A stretch of 64,000 bases of DNA from Nipponacmea schrenckii (lineage: Eukaryota > Mollusca > Gastropoda > Lottiidae). Below are positions 1-15,000 of this stretch, one piece after another (the first letter of the stretch is position 1; every line of letters begins with the position of its first letter). The position numbers were made by a program, and so were the translations under genes. The stretch spans positions 10,718,472 to 10,782,471 of the forward strand of contig JAUJPP010000001.1 in assembly GCA_030562195.1 (NCBI GenBank), given 5' to 3'. The notes under the pieces were generated by a model that saw nothing but the letters and a program-made list of their open reading frames with translations, was not told the DNA's origin and made no database searches.

Positions 1-3000
1 GCAATGCACTAATATATACAGACTGGTGCTTGCCTGGATTTTTTCTTCATAATGTAAAAGTATGTAAAATGCTGCATATAAACCTAGATACCGAATATTC
101 CTATTTTGAATTTCAAAGTGTAACAGACCAAACTGAACATGGACCAATGAATTGAGACTATCCCTAAAACATACCTTGGTATAAGCTTTTGGAACCTTGG
201 ATAACATGGTATGGCATATTTCCCATAATTCCACATCCTTCCTCATTTTAAACGTAGCATAACTTGCTGTCGCAAATACTCCCTGTCCCACAACAGATGG
301 ATTATTACTCTGGGAACTTATTCCAGCTAAAGGTGGTCCTTAAAAAAAAAAAAAAAATTAAATATCAATCACAATGTTATTGGTTGTCTAGGAATATAAA
401 CATACCTTTAAATGATGTTGGTGCTCTAGGGGAATATAAACTAACCTTTAAATGATGTTCGTGTCTAAGAAATATAAACTTACCTTTAATTGGTGTTGGT
501 GGTCTAGGGGAATATAAACTTACCTTTAAATGATGTTCGTGTCTAAGAAATATAAACCTACCTTTAAATGATGTTGGTGCTCTAGGGGAATATAAACTAA
601 CCTTTAAATGATGTTCGTGTCTAAGAAATATAAACCTACCTTTAAATGGTGTTGGTGGTCTACGGAATATAAACTTACCTTTAATTGGTGTTGGTCTAGG
701 GGAATATAAACTTACCTTTAAATAGTGTTGGTGGTCTAGGGGAATATAAACTTACCTTTAAATGGTGTTGGTCTAGGGGAATATAAACTTACCTTTTAAT
801 AGTGTTGGTGGTCTTGGGGAATATAAACTTACCTTTAAATGGTGTTGGTGGTCTAGGGAATATAAATGTACCTTTAAATGGTGTTGGTGGTCTAGGGGAA
901 TATAAAATTACCTTTAAATAGTGTTGGTGGTCTAGGGGAATATAAACTTACCTTTAAATGGTGTTGGTGGTCTAGGAAATATAAACTTATCTTTAAATGA
1001 TGTTTGCGGTCTAGGAAATAAAATACTTACCTTTAAATGGTGTTGGTGGTCTACGGAATATAAACTTACCTTTGAATGGTGTTGGTGGTCTATGGGATAT
1101 AAACTTACCTTTAAATAGTGTTGGTGGTCTAGGGAATATAAATTTACCTTTAAATGATGTTGGTGGTCTAGGAAATAAAAAACTTACCTTTGAATGGTGT
1201 TGCTGGCCTAGGGAATATAAACCTACCTTTAAATGATGTTGGTGGTCTAGGGAATATAAACTTACCTTTGAATGGTGTTGGTGGTCTAGGGAATAATTTA
1301 TGAGTTAAAGTTGGTGAAGATGGCATTGCATCAAATATTTTATTTAATCTTGGTGTTGGTGGTCTAGGAAAATCAAATTTACTTTTAAATTGTGTTTGTG
1401 GTCTAGGGGAATATAAAATTATCTTTAAATAGTGTTGGTGGTCTAGGGGAATATAAACTTACCTTTAAATGGTGTTGGTGGTCTAGGAAATATAAACTTA
1501 CCTTTAAATGATGTTTGTGGTCTAGGAAAATCAAATTTACTTTTAAATTGTGTTTGTGGTCTAGGGGAATATAAAATTATCTTTAAATAGTGTTGGTGGT
1601 CTAGGGGAATATAAACTTACCTTTAAATGGTGTTGGTGGTCTAGGAAATATAAACTTACCTTTAAATGATGTTTGTGGTCTAGGAAATAAAATACTTACC
1701 TTTAAATGGTGTTGGTGGTCTACGGAATATAAACTTACCTTTGAATGGTGTTGGTGGTCTAGGGGAATATAAACTTACCTTTAAATAGTGTTGGTGGTCT
1801 AGGGAATATAAACTTACCTTTAAATGATGTTTGTGGTCTAGGAAATAAAAAAACTTACCTTTGAATGGTGTTGGTGGCCTAGGGAATATAAACCTACCTT
1901 TAAATGATGTTGGTGGTCTAGGGAATATAAACTTACCTTTGAATGGTGTTGGTGGTCTAGGGAATAATTTATGAGTTAAAGTTGGTGAAGATGGCATTGC
2001 ATCAAATATTTTATTTAATCTTGTAAAGATGTACTGATCATCTCCTAGTAGAGTCTGAAATATAATATATAATTTTCACCTTTATTGTACAAGACCAGGG
2101 ACCTAGCCCTAATGAAATTAATCATAACCTTCTTGTCTTTTTTTTTAGCAGATTAATTACATTAATATCTGTAGACAACTGATAAGATGTTCATAGTGCT
2201 TATCATTGTTGAATCGGGAAAAATATACATTGAAAGTTACTTGTATTACAAGTTGATTGTGTTTTATAGATAAACTAAGAGATATATTTATGTTGTTATG
2301 AGACTAAAAGACTTCCAAATAAAAAATGCAAAATATTAAATAAAGAAAAAAACCGTAAATGTGGGTAAATTGACATGGGAGATCTTTTCATCCTACATAA
2401 AAAGTTTATCAAAAGTACTTGAACAATAAATATTGCTATTCTAACAAGAAATTAAGAGCATTTTGACTGCCTTGCATTATACTACCGTACATTATTTTAC
2501 AATTATCTATCCCATAATATCCCTAAAGATAAGATTTAAATAATCTACAATAGCTATTTTACAACAATCTACAAAATATCTAAATAGCAAGAAAAGGAAA
2601 CAAACCCAGTTTTCTATGTCCTATAGAGAAAATAATGAACATGTTAAAATATTTCATTCCATTAATATATTTAGGGTGCTCTTAACTACATGTATAGAAA
2701 AGAGTGCACTTTGAAGAAATTTTTGTAGTATTATTTTACGAATCATGTGTGACTTATAAGAACATTCAGGAATGTAGCGTCAGAGCCAATTTGGTAGGTT
2801 CTCAAGGATCCTGTTTAGCAGAGACTTGATAATGGTTTTCCAAACTCTAACATTTTGGTTGACTGGTAACAAGAAATGAGCAAAATGAAAGCGTAAAAAG
2901 ATAAATATATATAAATACCTCCACATTAGGATGAAGATGACAAGCTTCAGGTACATCTAAATAATGATGATTAATACCATCTAAAGCCTGTATCAAAGTG

Positions 3001-6000
3001 TTCAATCTGACATTGGTATTAAAGAATGCTGCTGGTACACGATACTTTACTGAAATCAAACAAGATATGAAATAACATAACAAATTGGAGGAACATGAAA
3101 ATCATTAAGGTTTCCGATCAAATAATTAAGTAAAGTAAAAAGCAGTTGTAGTTTGTCAAAATTGAAACATGTTAATAATAAAAAACTTCCATTTTCCAGA
3201 ATGACATTATGTTCATACTTACATCTAGCAACTTCAAAATCTTTTTTGATGGCCTGTGGTGAGAGCCAATAGTCCACTATAGCACAAAGACTTTGTTGAT
3301 CATAGTGATCTGTTACATGGCTACCATATAAAACCTCTGATAAGATGTATCTAGCACCAGTCCAAGATGTAGATCTAGTAATATTAGAACCATCAGCTCC
3401 AACCGATACTATAGGATCTTTAAATTCACTAGCAGTAAACCTGAGCCCTTCCTGGAAATAAATACAATCAATGGTGCACATGATGATATCAAATTGTAAG
3501 TGCTGCTACGCCGGCATATCTCTTCAAAATAGATGCTCTTCTAAACTTAAAAACCGTTATGCTAATCAAAGAAATATTAACAGGAGTGTTAAAAACATTC
3601 ACAAGTTATTTCTATTATAAACATGATTAAGAATATAATAATAACCAGAAGCTTTCATCCTTAGATTGAACATCAAGAATAAAGGAACTGATTGTAACTT
3701 AAATCACCCAAAAATTTGTAGTTTCAATTATACAAAATAACCAAATTTTGTTTTTATTTGACATTACAGTAAGTAAGTACTAGAGTATAAGTGTATGTGA
3801 TACTAACCTGGAGTTCAATAAAACCAATATGTTTAAAATCTTGTGGACAATTCCAACCACCTTGTCCAAACCTAGCTCGTAACTGTAAGGTAGCGTGTAG
3901 GTAACATAGATTATGTAATATAATAGGCCACTCAGGTCTATTACCCTGTTTTAATACATCATAATCTAAAGATGTAAATGATCGAACTAAACTATCTCTC
4001 ATGGTCTGAAAAATAAATATATCTATTACCAACCAGTGACAGTTCTTCTAGCAATCTCAATCATATGGTGGATGTTTGCTGGTACTTCTTATGAGCTAAT
4101 GGTCACATGACTACACCCATATTATACCTTTAAATGCATACAGCTATAAAATATATATATATCTATCTATTACCAGGTATTGAATAGATGGAAACCAACG
4201 AAAAAAAAAAGGTATACAGCTTTGGAATATATCACATATTACTTAAGAGAGAAAGAAAAAGATGCCATCAAGAAGAGTCAATTCTATTATTCCAATCCTC
4301 ATTTGAGGTGTTGAATATATTTAGGCCTACCTTAGGTGTATCTATAACTGTTTTAACAGATTGTTGTAATAATCTATCGGGCATGATTTGAGGTGTTGTA
4401 CGAGAAGATATCCATAATCTAAACTGTTGATCACATTGTTGACTTCCTTCACTTAATAACTGTTCTATAATCAATAATAACCCAGCAGCATTGTGAGCAT
4501 TATGTAACAGAATCCAGGAGCCCTGAAATAATCAAAACACATTAGAATTTACATGAAATCCACAAACATCTCACTCAGAAGACACCCAATTATGCAAATT
4601 TCATTTTTTTTTTAAAACTGAAATCAATATAGAAATACTTGTTGGTTGGGAAAGTTTTTCGTTACCAGAAAATGGAGTATAAACATATCCAAGAAATTTA
4701 ATGCTACATGTATCACATACACTGGTTTATGTCCGTATTCATTAAAACAAACGGAAGCAGAAATATATCATACCATTTCTTTCATTAGGTTGAAATGGCT
4801 ACCAACATTGAAATTTATACCATTGGATATAATCCAAGTATTTAAATGAAAGAAGAATAATTACCTCAGCCATTGCTTTCTGTAGTTGTTTTTTGACATA
4901 TTTGTCAGTAGCTGGTGAATAGTCAGTCAGATTGATGACAATAGATTTAGATTGTTTACGATTAGAGAAGTCTGTAAACAGTTTACTAGCTAGATCACCT
5001 TCAAAACTAAACAACAATATAATAGGTATATTGGTACTACTCTGTCTCAATAAACTAGGCAAATCTAGTGGTATTTCACCATAGAATCTAAAAAAATAAA
5101 CATAGACAAATAAGTCACAATATTCTACACAATCAAAAGGTTAAGCCTTGAAATGCTCATCCAATCTGGAATACAATACAAAGTTTTCTCAACAAAAAAG
5201 TGTTTATGTGCAAGACACAGTAAGTATATCTGCACAGAAACACACCATTTTTGCAAATCTTGCTATGATGATAGCTGTATCAGAAACACTTCTTCATAAG
5301 AGGAGTTATAGTCAATTCTTGCAATTCAAACTTAGCATCGGCCAGTATATATATCATATGTGTTAGATGTGGTCGACAAACACAAAGAAGATATTGAAGT
5401 ACCAGAAATACTTTCAATCTTGCACTTCAATGTTTGTCCTCCAACATTTGTAAGAAATACCTACTTTTTGCCAAGAACATTCTGTATAAATAGAGTTGAG
5501 GCTTGTAACAATCTATCACTTCTTATAGCACGTATTATACACAATCTCTGAATAGCTTTAAATGATTCATCCATTTTATCTGGTAATGGTACTGTTTCAG
5601 GGTTATCACTTTCACATAGATTACGCCACTGAGTTTCACGTCCATCTTTAGGCATTCTGTCAAACATTTCTTGAAACCAATCAAAATGTGAAGCCAAGAC
5701 TTGTAGATTATGGAATTGGTCATCTGTCATCCAATCAAATGGTTTTTTAGCTTGTAATACTTTACTATCTACACTTTGACCTGCGGTAAAGGCTGACATC
5801 ACTACTGATCCAAAATTAGGTGAAATGACAAATTCTCTTTCACCTGTTCCAACATTGCCATGGGATTCTTCTACCTTTAATAAAAAATAAATCTCATTCA
5901 ATCACATGCAGTGAATAAATGGTTGTGAATTATCTGAAGGCAGCTGCTCTTCAAAGAAAGTTTGAGAAATGTTGACCTAACATATAAATAAAGTACAGTA

Positions 6001-9000
6001 CTTACCTCAATAGCTAATAGTAATGCATATATCTGTCTATCTTTCTCTAGTAAACCTCTTGCTGTACAGAAAAATGAACTACTGGTGATCTTCTCTATTA
6101 CAGCTTTGACAGCAGACCTAAAAAAATGTATATATTATAATTCACACTATTACACTATATTTATTATTTAATTTGGTATTTCGACTTTGGCGAAAACGTA
6201 TTGTAATCGTTCGGATTATTTTATTTTTTTTTTTTTTTTTTTGTAATTCTTGGATGAGTTTGCAGACAAACTGGTAAAAGGTGCAGAAATTCTAAATCTA
6301 CAGTTGATCTTAGAATGATTTCTATTATCAAATAAAACAAAAACGGAAGTTCTATCTCTGACAGGAAGTGAGAACCGGAAGTTGAGGTTTTTTTGCTTTA
6401 GCAAGTTTATTTTCAGTTCGATTTTGACCGGATTTTCAGATTTGAAAACTTCAATGTATTTGTCAACTAACAATTATAGGTTTTATGCAATTAGGTTAAA
6501 TATTTTACCCACAATTTGCAATTCAATATTCAAGGGTCATCGGCAAAAATTTCAGACCGTGATTTCTCCTTTAATATAAATGGTAAAATTTTGAAACTTT
6601 ACCAGTTGATAGGCGATATGTTTATAATTTTTGAAAATATGTGAAAAAAAAATTCCACTTCCGGTTTAGCCTCAAATGACGTAATTACGTAACTTCCGGT
6701 CTATAACTGCTAGGTGAAAAGTGAAAACTGTTTTATAAATAACTTGTCAATAGTAATTGATTTGACCTAAATAATTAGGTCAAGCTGCCATATCGGCCGC
6801 CATTTTGAATTTTCGTTACAATTCTTAAATCCGAAATTCAGACACTACTGATAGACCGATTTTGATGAAATTTAGCACATAGATACAATGGATCATTATC
6901 TACCTTTTCTTGGAGACCGATTTTCAAATTTCGTATTTTCTTTCGAATTATTTAAATTTCGATTTTTTCAAAATTAGGTCACTTTAACGGGTACGGAAGG
7001 TGTGACCCACTTAATCTATGACCTTGAAAATTAGGTCAAATAATATTCAATATATTGTCTACGAGTAGATATTTTTTTAATTTGGCTTACTTAAAATATT
7101 CATAGAGATAAGTGTACTTAAATACAGCAAAAATTGATAATTTTCATATTTTCGCCATCATTAACCGTTACGGAAGGTGTGACCTAATTATTTTATGACT
7201 TTGAAAACTAGGTCAAATGATATTCAATATATTGTCTAGATGTAGGTAATTGCAAATTTAGCCTACATAATATTTTAAGGCTCTCGAAATACGTTCATAA
7301 TTGTAAGCAATTCTAGTTTTAACTGTTATCTTAGAGCCCTTAAAGCCCACTTACATTTATTTTGAGGTAAAGGAAAATGCTTGCCAACTCAGTATATATT
7401 TAGGGAGTGAAAGGAATAACTTTCAACAAAAAAGCACTGGCCAAGGTAATCAGTCCACAAAGCTCAGTGTTAAGGTGTACCTATAGGTGACTCTTTTAAA
7501 AAGTCCACATAGCAATCAACAGACAATTAAGCCATTCTTTATGAACTTAATAAAACTGACCTTTCTGAATGACTAATGGCACCTTCAAACAATGTAAGAT
7601 ATTGTTTAAATGAGATCTGATACAAGGGGTTGATTTCTCTCATATATTGTGTAGTATCAAAACACACTGCAGCTCTCTGTGCTATACTTCTAAAACCTTC
7701 TCTAGCTTTTCTTATAGACTCCACACTAACATCTATACGAGATTGACTGAAAAGAAATGAAATGAATTTTAATATACAACTGTCCTATTGTGGTCTGACT
7801 TAGAACCCACTCAACAAGAGTTACTTCCCTTCTAGTCATAAAGAGTTGTTTTACCATGATCATGGAAAATGTAGGAGCCTTAAGAGAGATAAAATGAAGC
7901 ATGGTAAAATTTCAAAATCTTTGTTGTTGATGCCTTGAGAAATCTCTCACAGACCACAACTGTTTCACAGCTTAAACAAAATCATACAAAATAAGTTCTT
8001 AATATTATTGCAGTTAACTTCTTTATCAGGTTCAGTAAGCTTATTTGCTTTAAACCCAAAGTTGACTACTATTAGCAAAACTGTCTGTCCTAATAAGATT
8101 TTATATCAAAAGCATAGAATCAATACAACAAATGTGAAAAGTGATTGTTCTACAATTTAAATGTAAATTATTGAGTAAACTTACCTATCTAGTGTTTCGT
8201 CGAATTGTTTTTTAAAATCAGCCAGACGTTTGGTCGATTGTAAATCTTTTAATAAAACAATATCTGATGATAATAAGTCTTTCATCTGTTTTTCTAGCTT
8301 ATGTAATAACTTCATATTCTCAAATTTCTCCTGAAAAATAATAACAAATAATAGGTTTGTCACAGGTATTTAACTATTAGATGGTCAATATCAAAACTTT
8401 GAACACTGGGCAATAGAAAATCAATTCTCATTTGTATAACTTATATTATAGTATGAAGCTGGGTAAATCAACTAATGTTGAAAGGTTACTTTAAATTAAG
8501 TGAAAGCAATGTAATATAATGTAAGAATGACAATTTTAGGTTGTAAATTAAATCTTACCTGTCTTAGCTGAATTCTTTCATTTTCTAATCGTGATTTTTC
8601 GTGTTTCATAAAGGCATCCAATAATTCCTCTTCAACACAATATCGTGATTGTTGATAGTATAATACTGATGTATAAGCTGCAAGTTTCTGTGGTACAACA
8701 TGTGGTTCTACTGTAGTATGTAAATACAATCTAAACCCTGGTTCACATTCTACTTCATGGTCTTCAACCTTAAATTATGTCAGATCAGATTGAAATCTTT
8801 CCATTAAACACATTTAGCATTGTGAGACAAGTGTCCAATGAATAAAGCACCTCTTCACAATATCAAGGTATTCCCTCTTCATAGTATCATGGTATTTCCT
8901 CTTCACAATATCAAGGTATTACAAACGCTGTCTAATGGTTTGACATTGTGAAAATGATGTAAGCAGTTTATAAACTATCACAAATACTGATAATTTCACT

Positions 9001-12000
9001 AAACACAGAAATCAAGATTACACAGACATTGAATGCTAAACTTTCCACAAACAGAATTCAGAAAGCTCTCACACATATATCTAAATGAAAATAAAACATT
9101 TCCAAAGCAATAATAAGAACTTACTATGACTTTAAATCTTGTTTTCCCACTTGTAAATTGTCTACAATTCTGTATGGTATCATGGAATCTTTTATCTGAT
9201 TTTAATGCTACTACATCACAATCTGTGACTAATAGTGGAATACCATCTGATAGACAATTATCTAGTTGTGATCTTAGTTCCTGCAATATCAATTTGGGAT
9301 CATAAAAAATGACATAATTTTACATAAGAATTCACAATTCACAAGTTGTGATCTTACTATAAGTCAGCATAATTCACAAGTTGTGATCTTTATGTAAGTC
9401 AGCATAATTAACAAGTTGTGATCTTTATGTAAGTCAGCATAATTCACAAGTTGTGATCTTAATAAAAGACAGCATAATTAACAAGTTGTGATCTTAATAT
9501 TAAGACAGCTTTATTCACAATATGAGACCTTAATTATTAATCTCATGCATGAAGATCACATACAACAATATTCACTACTTAATTGTGATTTTTTTTTTCA
9601 ATCACAAAATGAACTATCTATTCTAATTTTCTAATTAATGACCTGGATATAGGGGTAACATGAGGTGCTTGACTGGCAGCTAGTTCAATACCTTAAGACT
9701 CATTAAAAATATTGTTTTTTTTAAGATTAAGAATCATTGCTCACATGATATTTGACTTCAACTAGGCCTTTTGATTGAAATCTAAGTTTTAACCATTCTA
9801 GAACTCGACTAGTAGGATCACAGATTAACGGCCAGGCTGTTGTTGTCTCTTCTTGCATCAAGAAACATGAATTCTCTAACATCAGTTGAGTTGTCGGTAG
9901 CTGCATTATCTTGAGTTCCATCACATCCAGCTTGTAAAAAAATAAAAATCTTCAATATGAAATGATATAAGAAGACCATAATAAAACCATTGGTATATCA
10001 GTTTCACCATCTGATAGAGCTCAATTACAGATACCTGTGGCATTTTTAAGAATTAGAATTCAACTTTTAGAATTATCTTTAAAATAAATATACACTACTT
10101 ACAGAAGAATATAAGAAATCCATCAACTCCATATTTTTAAATAATAGCTGTTTATGTAACGGTAATCCATGATGTTCACAAACTTGCATTGAAAATTCTC
10201 CCATTCTTTTTCTTTCAGATAAAAAAAATTATTAAAAAATCTTAATTTCATATCGTTAAAAGGAATAAAAAACGAAAACTTTCGAATGGGCAATCATCTG
10301 ATCAAAAGTTAACAAGATTGCTTGCAGAAAGAATTTGATAACAGTCAAAAATAGTTGGATATTAGAAAGTGAACCTACCTGGTATCAATATTGGTAGCAC
10401 CACAATAAGTTAAAAAGGCTGCAGCAGTTAAACAATTAGCTAATAATAATTCATTACTATCATTATCTTTTACATATTGTCTCCATTCTTCTTCTTGTCC
10501 TCTTAAACTGAAACATTATTTTTTCAGATCAGAGTTATCAGAGTTCCTCACATGATACAGATATAACATACATGTAGATATTCAATATCATAATTATGTA
10601 TTATGGTCACAACAGTGTCAGAAAGGGTTCTTGTGTTATTCAAGATATTTTATTCAAGATAACTGAGATTGGAAATAGACCTATTAAAATATTCCTGCCC
10701 ATCAATTACCTGTTTACAAATACCATAACTTAAAGACAAACATTAATGAACAAAATCAAAGACTGTAACTTGTTGATTATTCCTGCATATTAGCCAAATC
10801 AGTTTCTGGAATTTTACAGTCTTTTATGGTTTTGTCTTCTAATAAAAGGCCAATGTTGTATAGTTTCTAAACTTTAAGTGCTTGATCAAAAGAAAGGAAC
10901 TAGGCCTACTACACACCTTTCAACCAGTTCAGTTGCAGCTTTTAACCTCTCATTCATAGATTGTAACTCCATTTCTAGAGAATGTTTCTCCATCACTGCC
11001 TCATCAAATTTACGTTGTAAATCATTTTCTTCTTCTTGTATTCTAGGTAAATCATCTTCAGTTAGATTTTCATCTACTGTATCAGGCTGATCATCATTCT
11101 CAGGCTAAAACAGAATCAAAATTAACATTTGAAGACTTGAATGAGAGAAATTATAAATTAAAGCCAGTAAATATACTATGTACGTTACTTATATTATAGA
11201 ATAATCTTTGTTCTCTGGCTTGTAACCATAGGCTTCTATAAAGGGAATTTCAATCCAAATGTTTTAACCTACTTTAATTCCATTAAATAATCAAATAGAA
11301 ATAGAAAATGGATCATGTAAAAGCTTTGTATTGTCTTCACTGATATTTAAAACATAACACATTTTGAAATGATTAATAAAATCTAAGCACTTTTGCATTT
11401 TGAAATGATTAATATATACTATACACATTTAAGTCAAAGATTTCAAATTTATTTTAATGTGAGTATCAGCTATTTAGCGAATATTGAGCTATATCTTTTA
11501 AACAAGGTTAACTAGCTAGGTTATGCTAACAAAGGGCATTACGTACATCCAAAAGAAATAAAATGAAAATCAACCTCAATCATAACCTTATTACTCCTTA
11601 GGTTAATACAATCAAGGGAAAGAACTTAATAAAAGGCAATTATCTTAACCACCAGAAATCTCAATTTGAAGAAATGTTTCTTTTAATGTTGGAGAACTGA
11701 ATATATATAAATGATCTTAATTCTGAGAAGTCTAAAATGGGTGGAATTGAACTCTACAAATTGAGACAACTGTATGCTACTAAAATACTGGCGCTACAAA
11801 CAGATATTATTAATACCAACCCTAGATTCAAATCCATACTTTAAATTGAAATTCTAGATAAAAGAGTATATTAAGATATATTACAATTAATAGTGATTAT
11901 AGAAACAGAGTAAAAGGTAATTTAAAGTAGACTTGTTACTTCAAAAAGACATTATTTAATAATATTTTGTCTTAAACAAATAAATATATAAATACTACAA

Positions 12001-15000
12001 TTAAAGCCAGTTATATGTAAATTGCTGCTACAAACAAAATACTTAAAGCATCTACTGTTTACCTGATTTTTAAGCCTTTCCTAAATATTCAAAGGTAAAA
12101 ATATTTAACGTCCAATAATAGCTAATACTCTTTTGGGCCCAAAACCATTTTTAATTTGGCAAAGAGATAACAATGTTTCATTTCCAAATTAAAGGGAAAA
12201 GTTGAAGTACTACTATGGCATATCTCTATAAAGCTTGTCTTTTAGACTAGTCTGATTACTAGATGACTAAAAGCCATATCCCATAGCATAGCAAAAACAT
12301 GCATCATTTGCATGAATATAGCCATTGCATATACTAAAAGAACCCAAACATGAATAAACTATTTTAAAACATGACAAAACACCATCTGCTTACTTCTTCT
12401 TCTTGTTGACGTTGTTTTCTTTCATTTTCTTCTATTTCTCTAGCCAACTCTTGTTGACGTTCTTTAGCTGCCTTTAATGGTGAACACAGTCGACAGTACT
12501 CTACTATAGCTATACTATAATTTACTAAGGTAGCACAGTCTTCATTAGAATATTTAGCAGCTGCAATTGTAATACCAGCTTGTCTACCATCTGGTGATGG
12601 GGTACGTTTATGTTTATCTGAAAAGGAACGAAAAAAAAATTGACATCAGATTAGGTCAGGGCTGTTGATATATATTTTCCCCAGTGTTTAAATTACGTTT
12701 TGTGGGTTAGGTTAGGTTCTAACTTTTTGGACCTTCAGCTGGTCCTTGACAACAATTTTAAGGTTACAAGATTCCACATGCTGTTTAAAACTGAGCTTTT
12801 ATCTTCTGAACTAGAAGTTATAAGTAAGGCATAGTCAGGACATCCATATATCATTCTGCTTAATATTCACTGGTTTAGATTCTTTTTGGGACAATAGAAA
12901 CGTATCTTTACTATTGCACTTTACAAAAAAATATCACTTTACACTTGTTCTTTGGAAATTATTTACAATGATTCACATTAAAAGCCTTATTTACCCAAAC
13001 TTAACTTTAAAAAATCCCGGTTAAGAAATACATTAGTCTGATTGGATAACAAAATTAAATTTAAAATCAATTTCAGTGACTGACCAATTAGATGACTGGA
13101 AGACTAAAATCATCTTGAGTTAAGTATTTGGGAATATGGCCCCTGATAAGATGTGATATGGTAATAAGTTATTTATTATTACCTGATGTATCTAACATTG
13201 AGGCATCACCATATACTCCTAGTTGACCATCTTTACTGATAGCTAGATAACTTTCTACAGCTGTAATAAACAACATAAATAGTAGTTTTAATTAATTGTG
13301 ACTAGGTCTCTAGATAAGCAAGTTAGATTCAAACCTATTGCATCTACACAAATTTAATTCATGAAAACATGAATGGTACAATTACTGAATAAATAAAGAA
13401 ATTTACCTCTAAGGACATCTTCTGGTAAACCATCTTCCCAGGGTACATTACGTACCATATCAACAAACTTGACAGAATCACTCATAGTCAATAACATTCC
13501 CTTCCAGACAGATCTATCAAACCTTTCACCTTCCTTCAGTTTAGCTGTTTCAAATAAACAAAATCAATTAGCATAAACTGGACATGAACAGAAAATATAA
13601 TCTAATTATAATAAAACTTTGACTTGTTATATGGTGAGAAAGGACATGAAATAAATGGAATTTTACGTCCTACTCTTCTGCACCTTATGGACTAACAAAG
13701 ACGGTGTAAAATGGTGAGAAGGCTACTAAATAGATAAGAAGCAATAAAGCGGCACAAAGAAAATATATCTTATAGATAAAACAGGTTTCTTTTGTTGGAT
13801 GACCTCATCTTTCGGTTAAATTTTTCAAATTCATTTTCTTTTAAACAATATGAAAACATTGTCTTCTTTTAGATCTACATTTTAATACGAATATTCTAAT
13901 TTTGAAGTTAGAAAATATAATCTAATAGTCTAATGAAACTAACTGAGTTGATGATTTGATTCTATAAAAACTACTTATTAAAGAGTTTAAGTCAAAAAAT
14001 ACGGAGCTACTTTTTATCTTCTACTTCCATTCTGAATACAAACGGTCTAATGCTAATTTGAAATACATTGAAAGCTAAAACTTTGTTACATTTGCAAAAT
14101 AGAAAGATCTCACATGAAATATACTAATTTTAAAACTGGAACAAAAGAAAAATTAATATTCAGTGAGTTGTATAATATTATAGATATATATAGTGTTCAA
14201 TACAAGTTGTTTATCAGGACAAACCATTGAATATCAAATATGCAAATTATTGGCACTAGAGAAATTAGTCCTGGCTAGTTGATACATTGTGACCAGTGAT
14301 ATGGAAAACTGTCCTTGGTTCCTGTTCCATTAGATCAAAAACTTTCGATCATGAGGAAGAGTTTCAAAAATGAATATGCTAATATTTCAAAAGCAATTCT
14401 GTTTAATTCTTTGAGCAACAGAGTACCCTATGAGACTAAATAATCAATAAATTATACTTACATTTTTTAACTAAAAGTTTGGTACTACTAGAACTAGAAG
14501 ATATCCTACTTGACATGTCTTCCTTGCCAGTATCTCTAACTTCTACTATTCTCTGTGATGGCAGACGTTTACCGATCAATGTCATCACCATCTCCATTAC
14601 TTGTCCCACTAACATTGGTGGATTGGACATAGATCTTATAGTTTCTATACAAGATCTATCTATCTTATTCTTCCATTCTGTCACCTAATAAACAATAACA
14701 TAGACACCTAATGATGAATGAGCACAAAGTGTGCAATGAGTGAACTTTTGTTAGAAGTAAAAATTAAAATTGTCCATTTAATATGAAACAATATGTGATT
14801 TTTCTGATACAGAATATTGTAAATCCAATTAGAAAGAATAAGGATAATCTATTTCCCATTTTGGTCTAACCAACAAATCTTAAACAGACACTATACCTGA
14901 GCTTTGCTGTGTTCTAATCTATGTTTACAATCTTCTACAGCTTTAACAGCTAGTGTATATTCTTCTTTAGCTTGAATATGTCTGGTCTTTAAATTAGCTT

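Noticed and set aside
1680..1997. Independent small Pro-rich protein gene (PRPPTPFKGKF repeats)
   Set aside because: It starts inside dynein exon 1937-2054 and runs through array A; its repeats are translated copies of the exon end and donor.
10103..10211. Sequencing error at the start of this exon because two AGs fit
   Set aside because: AGs at 10212 and 10206 are six bases apart and both keep frame, so this is ordinary tandem acceptor ambiguity.
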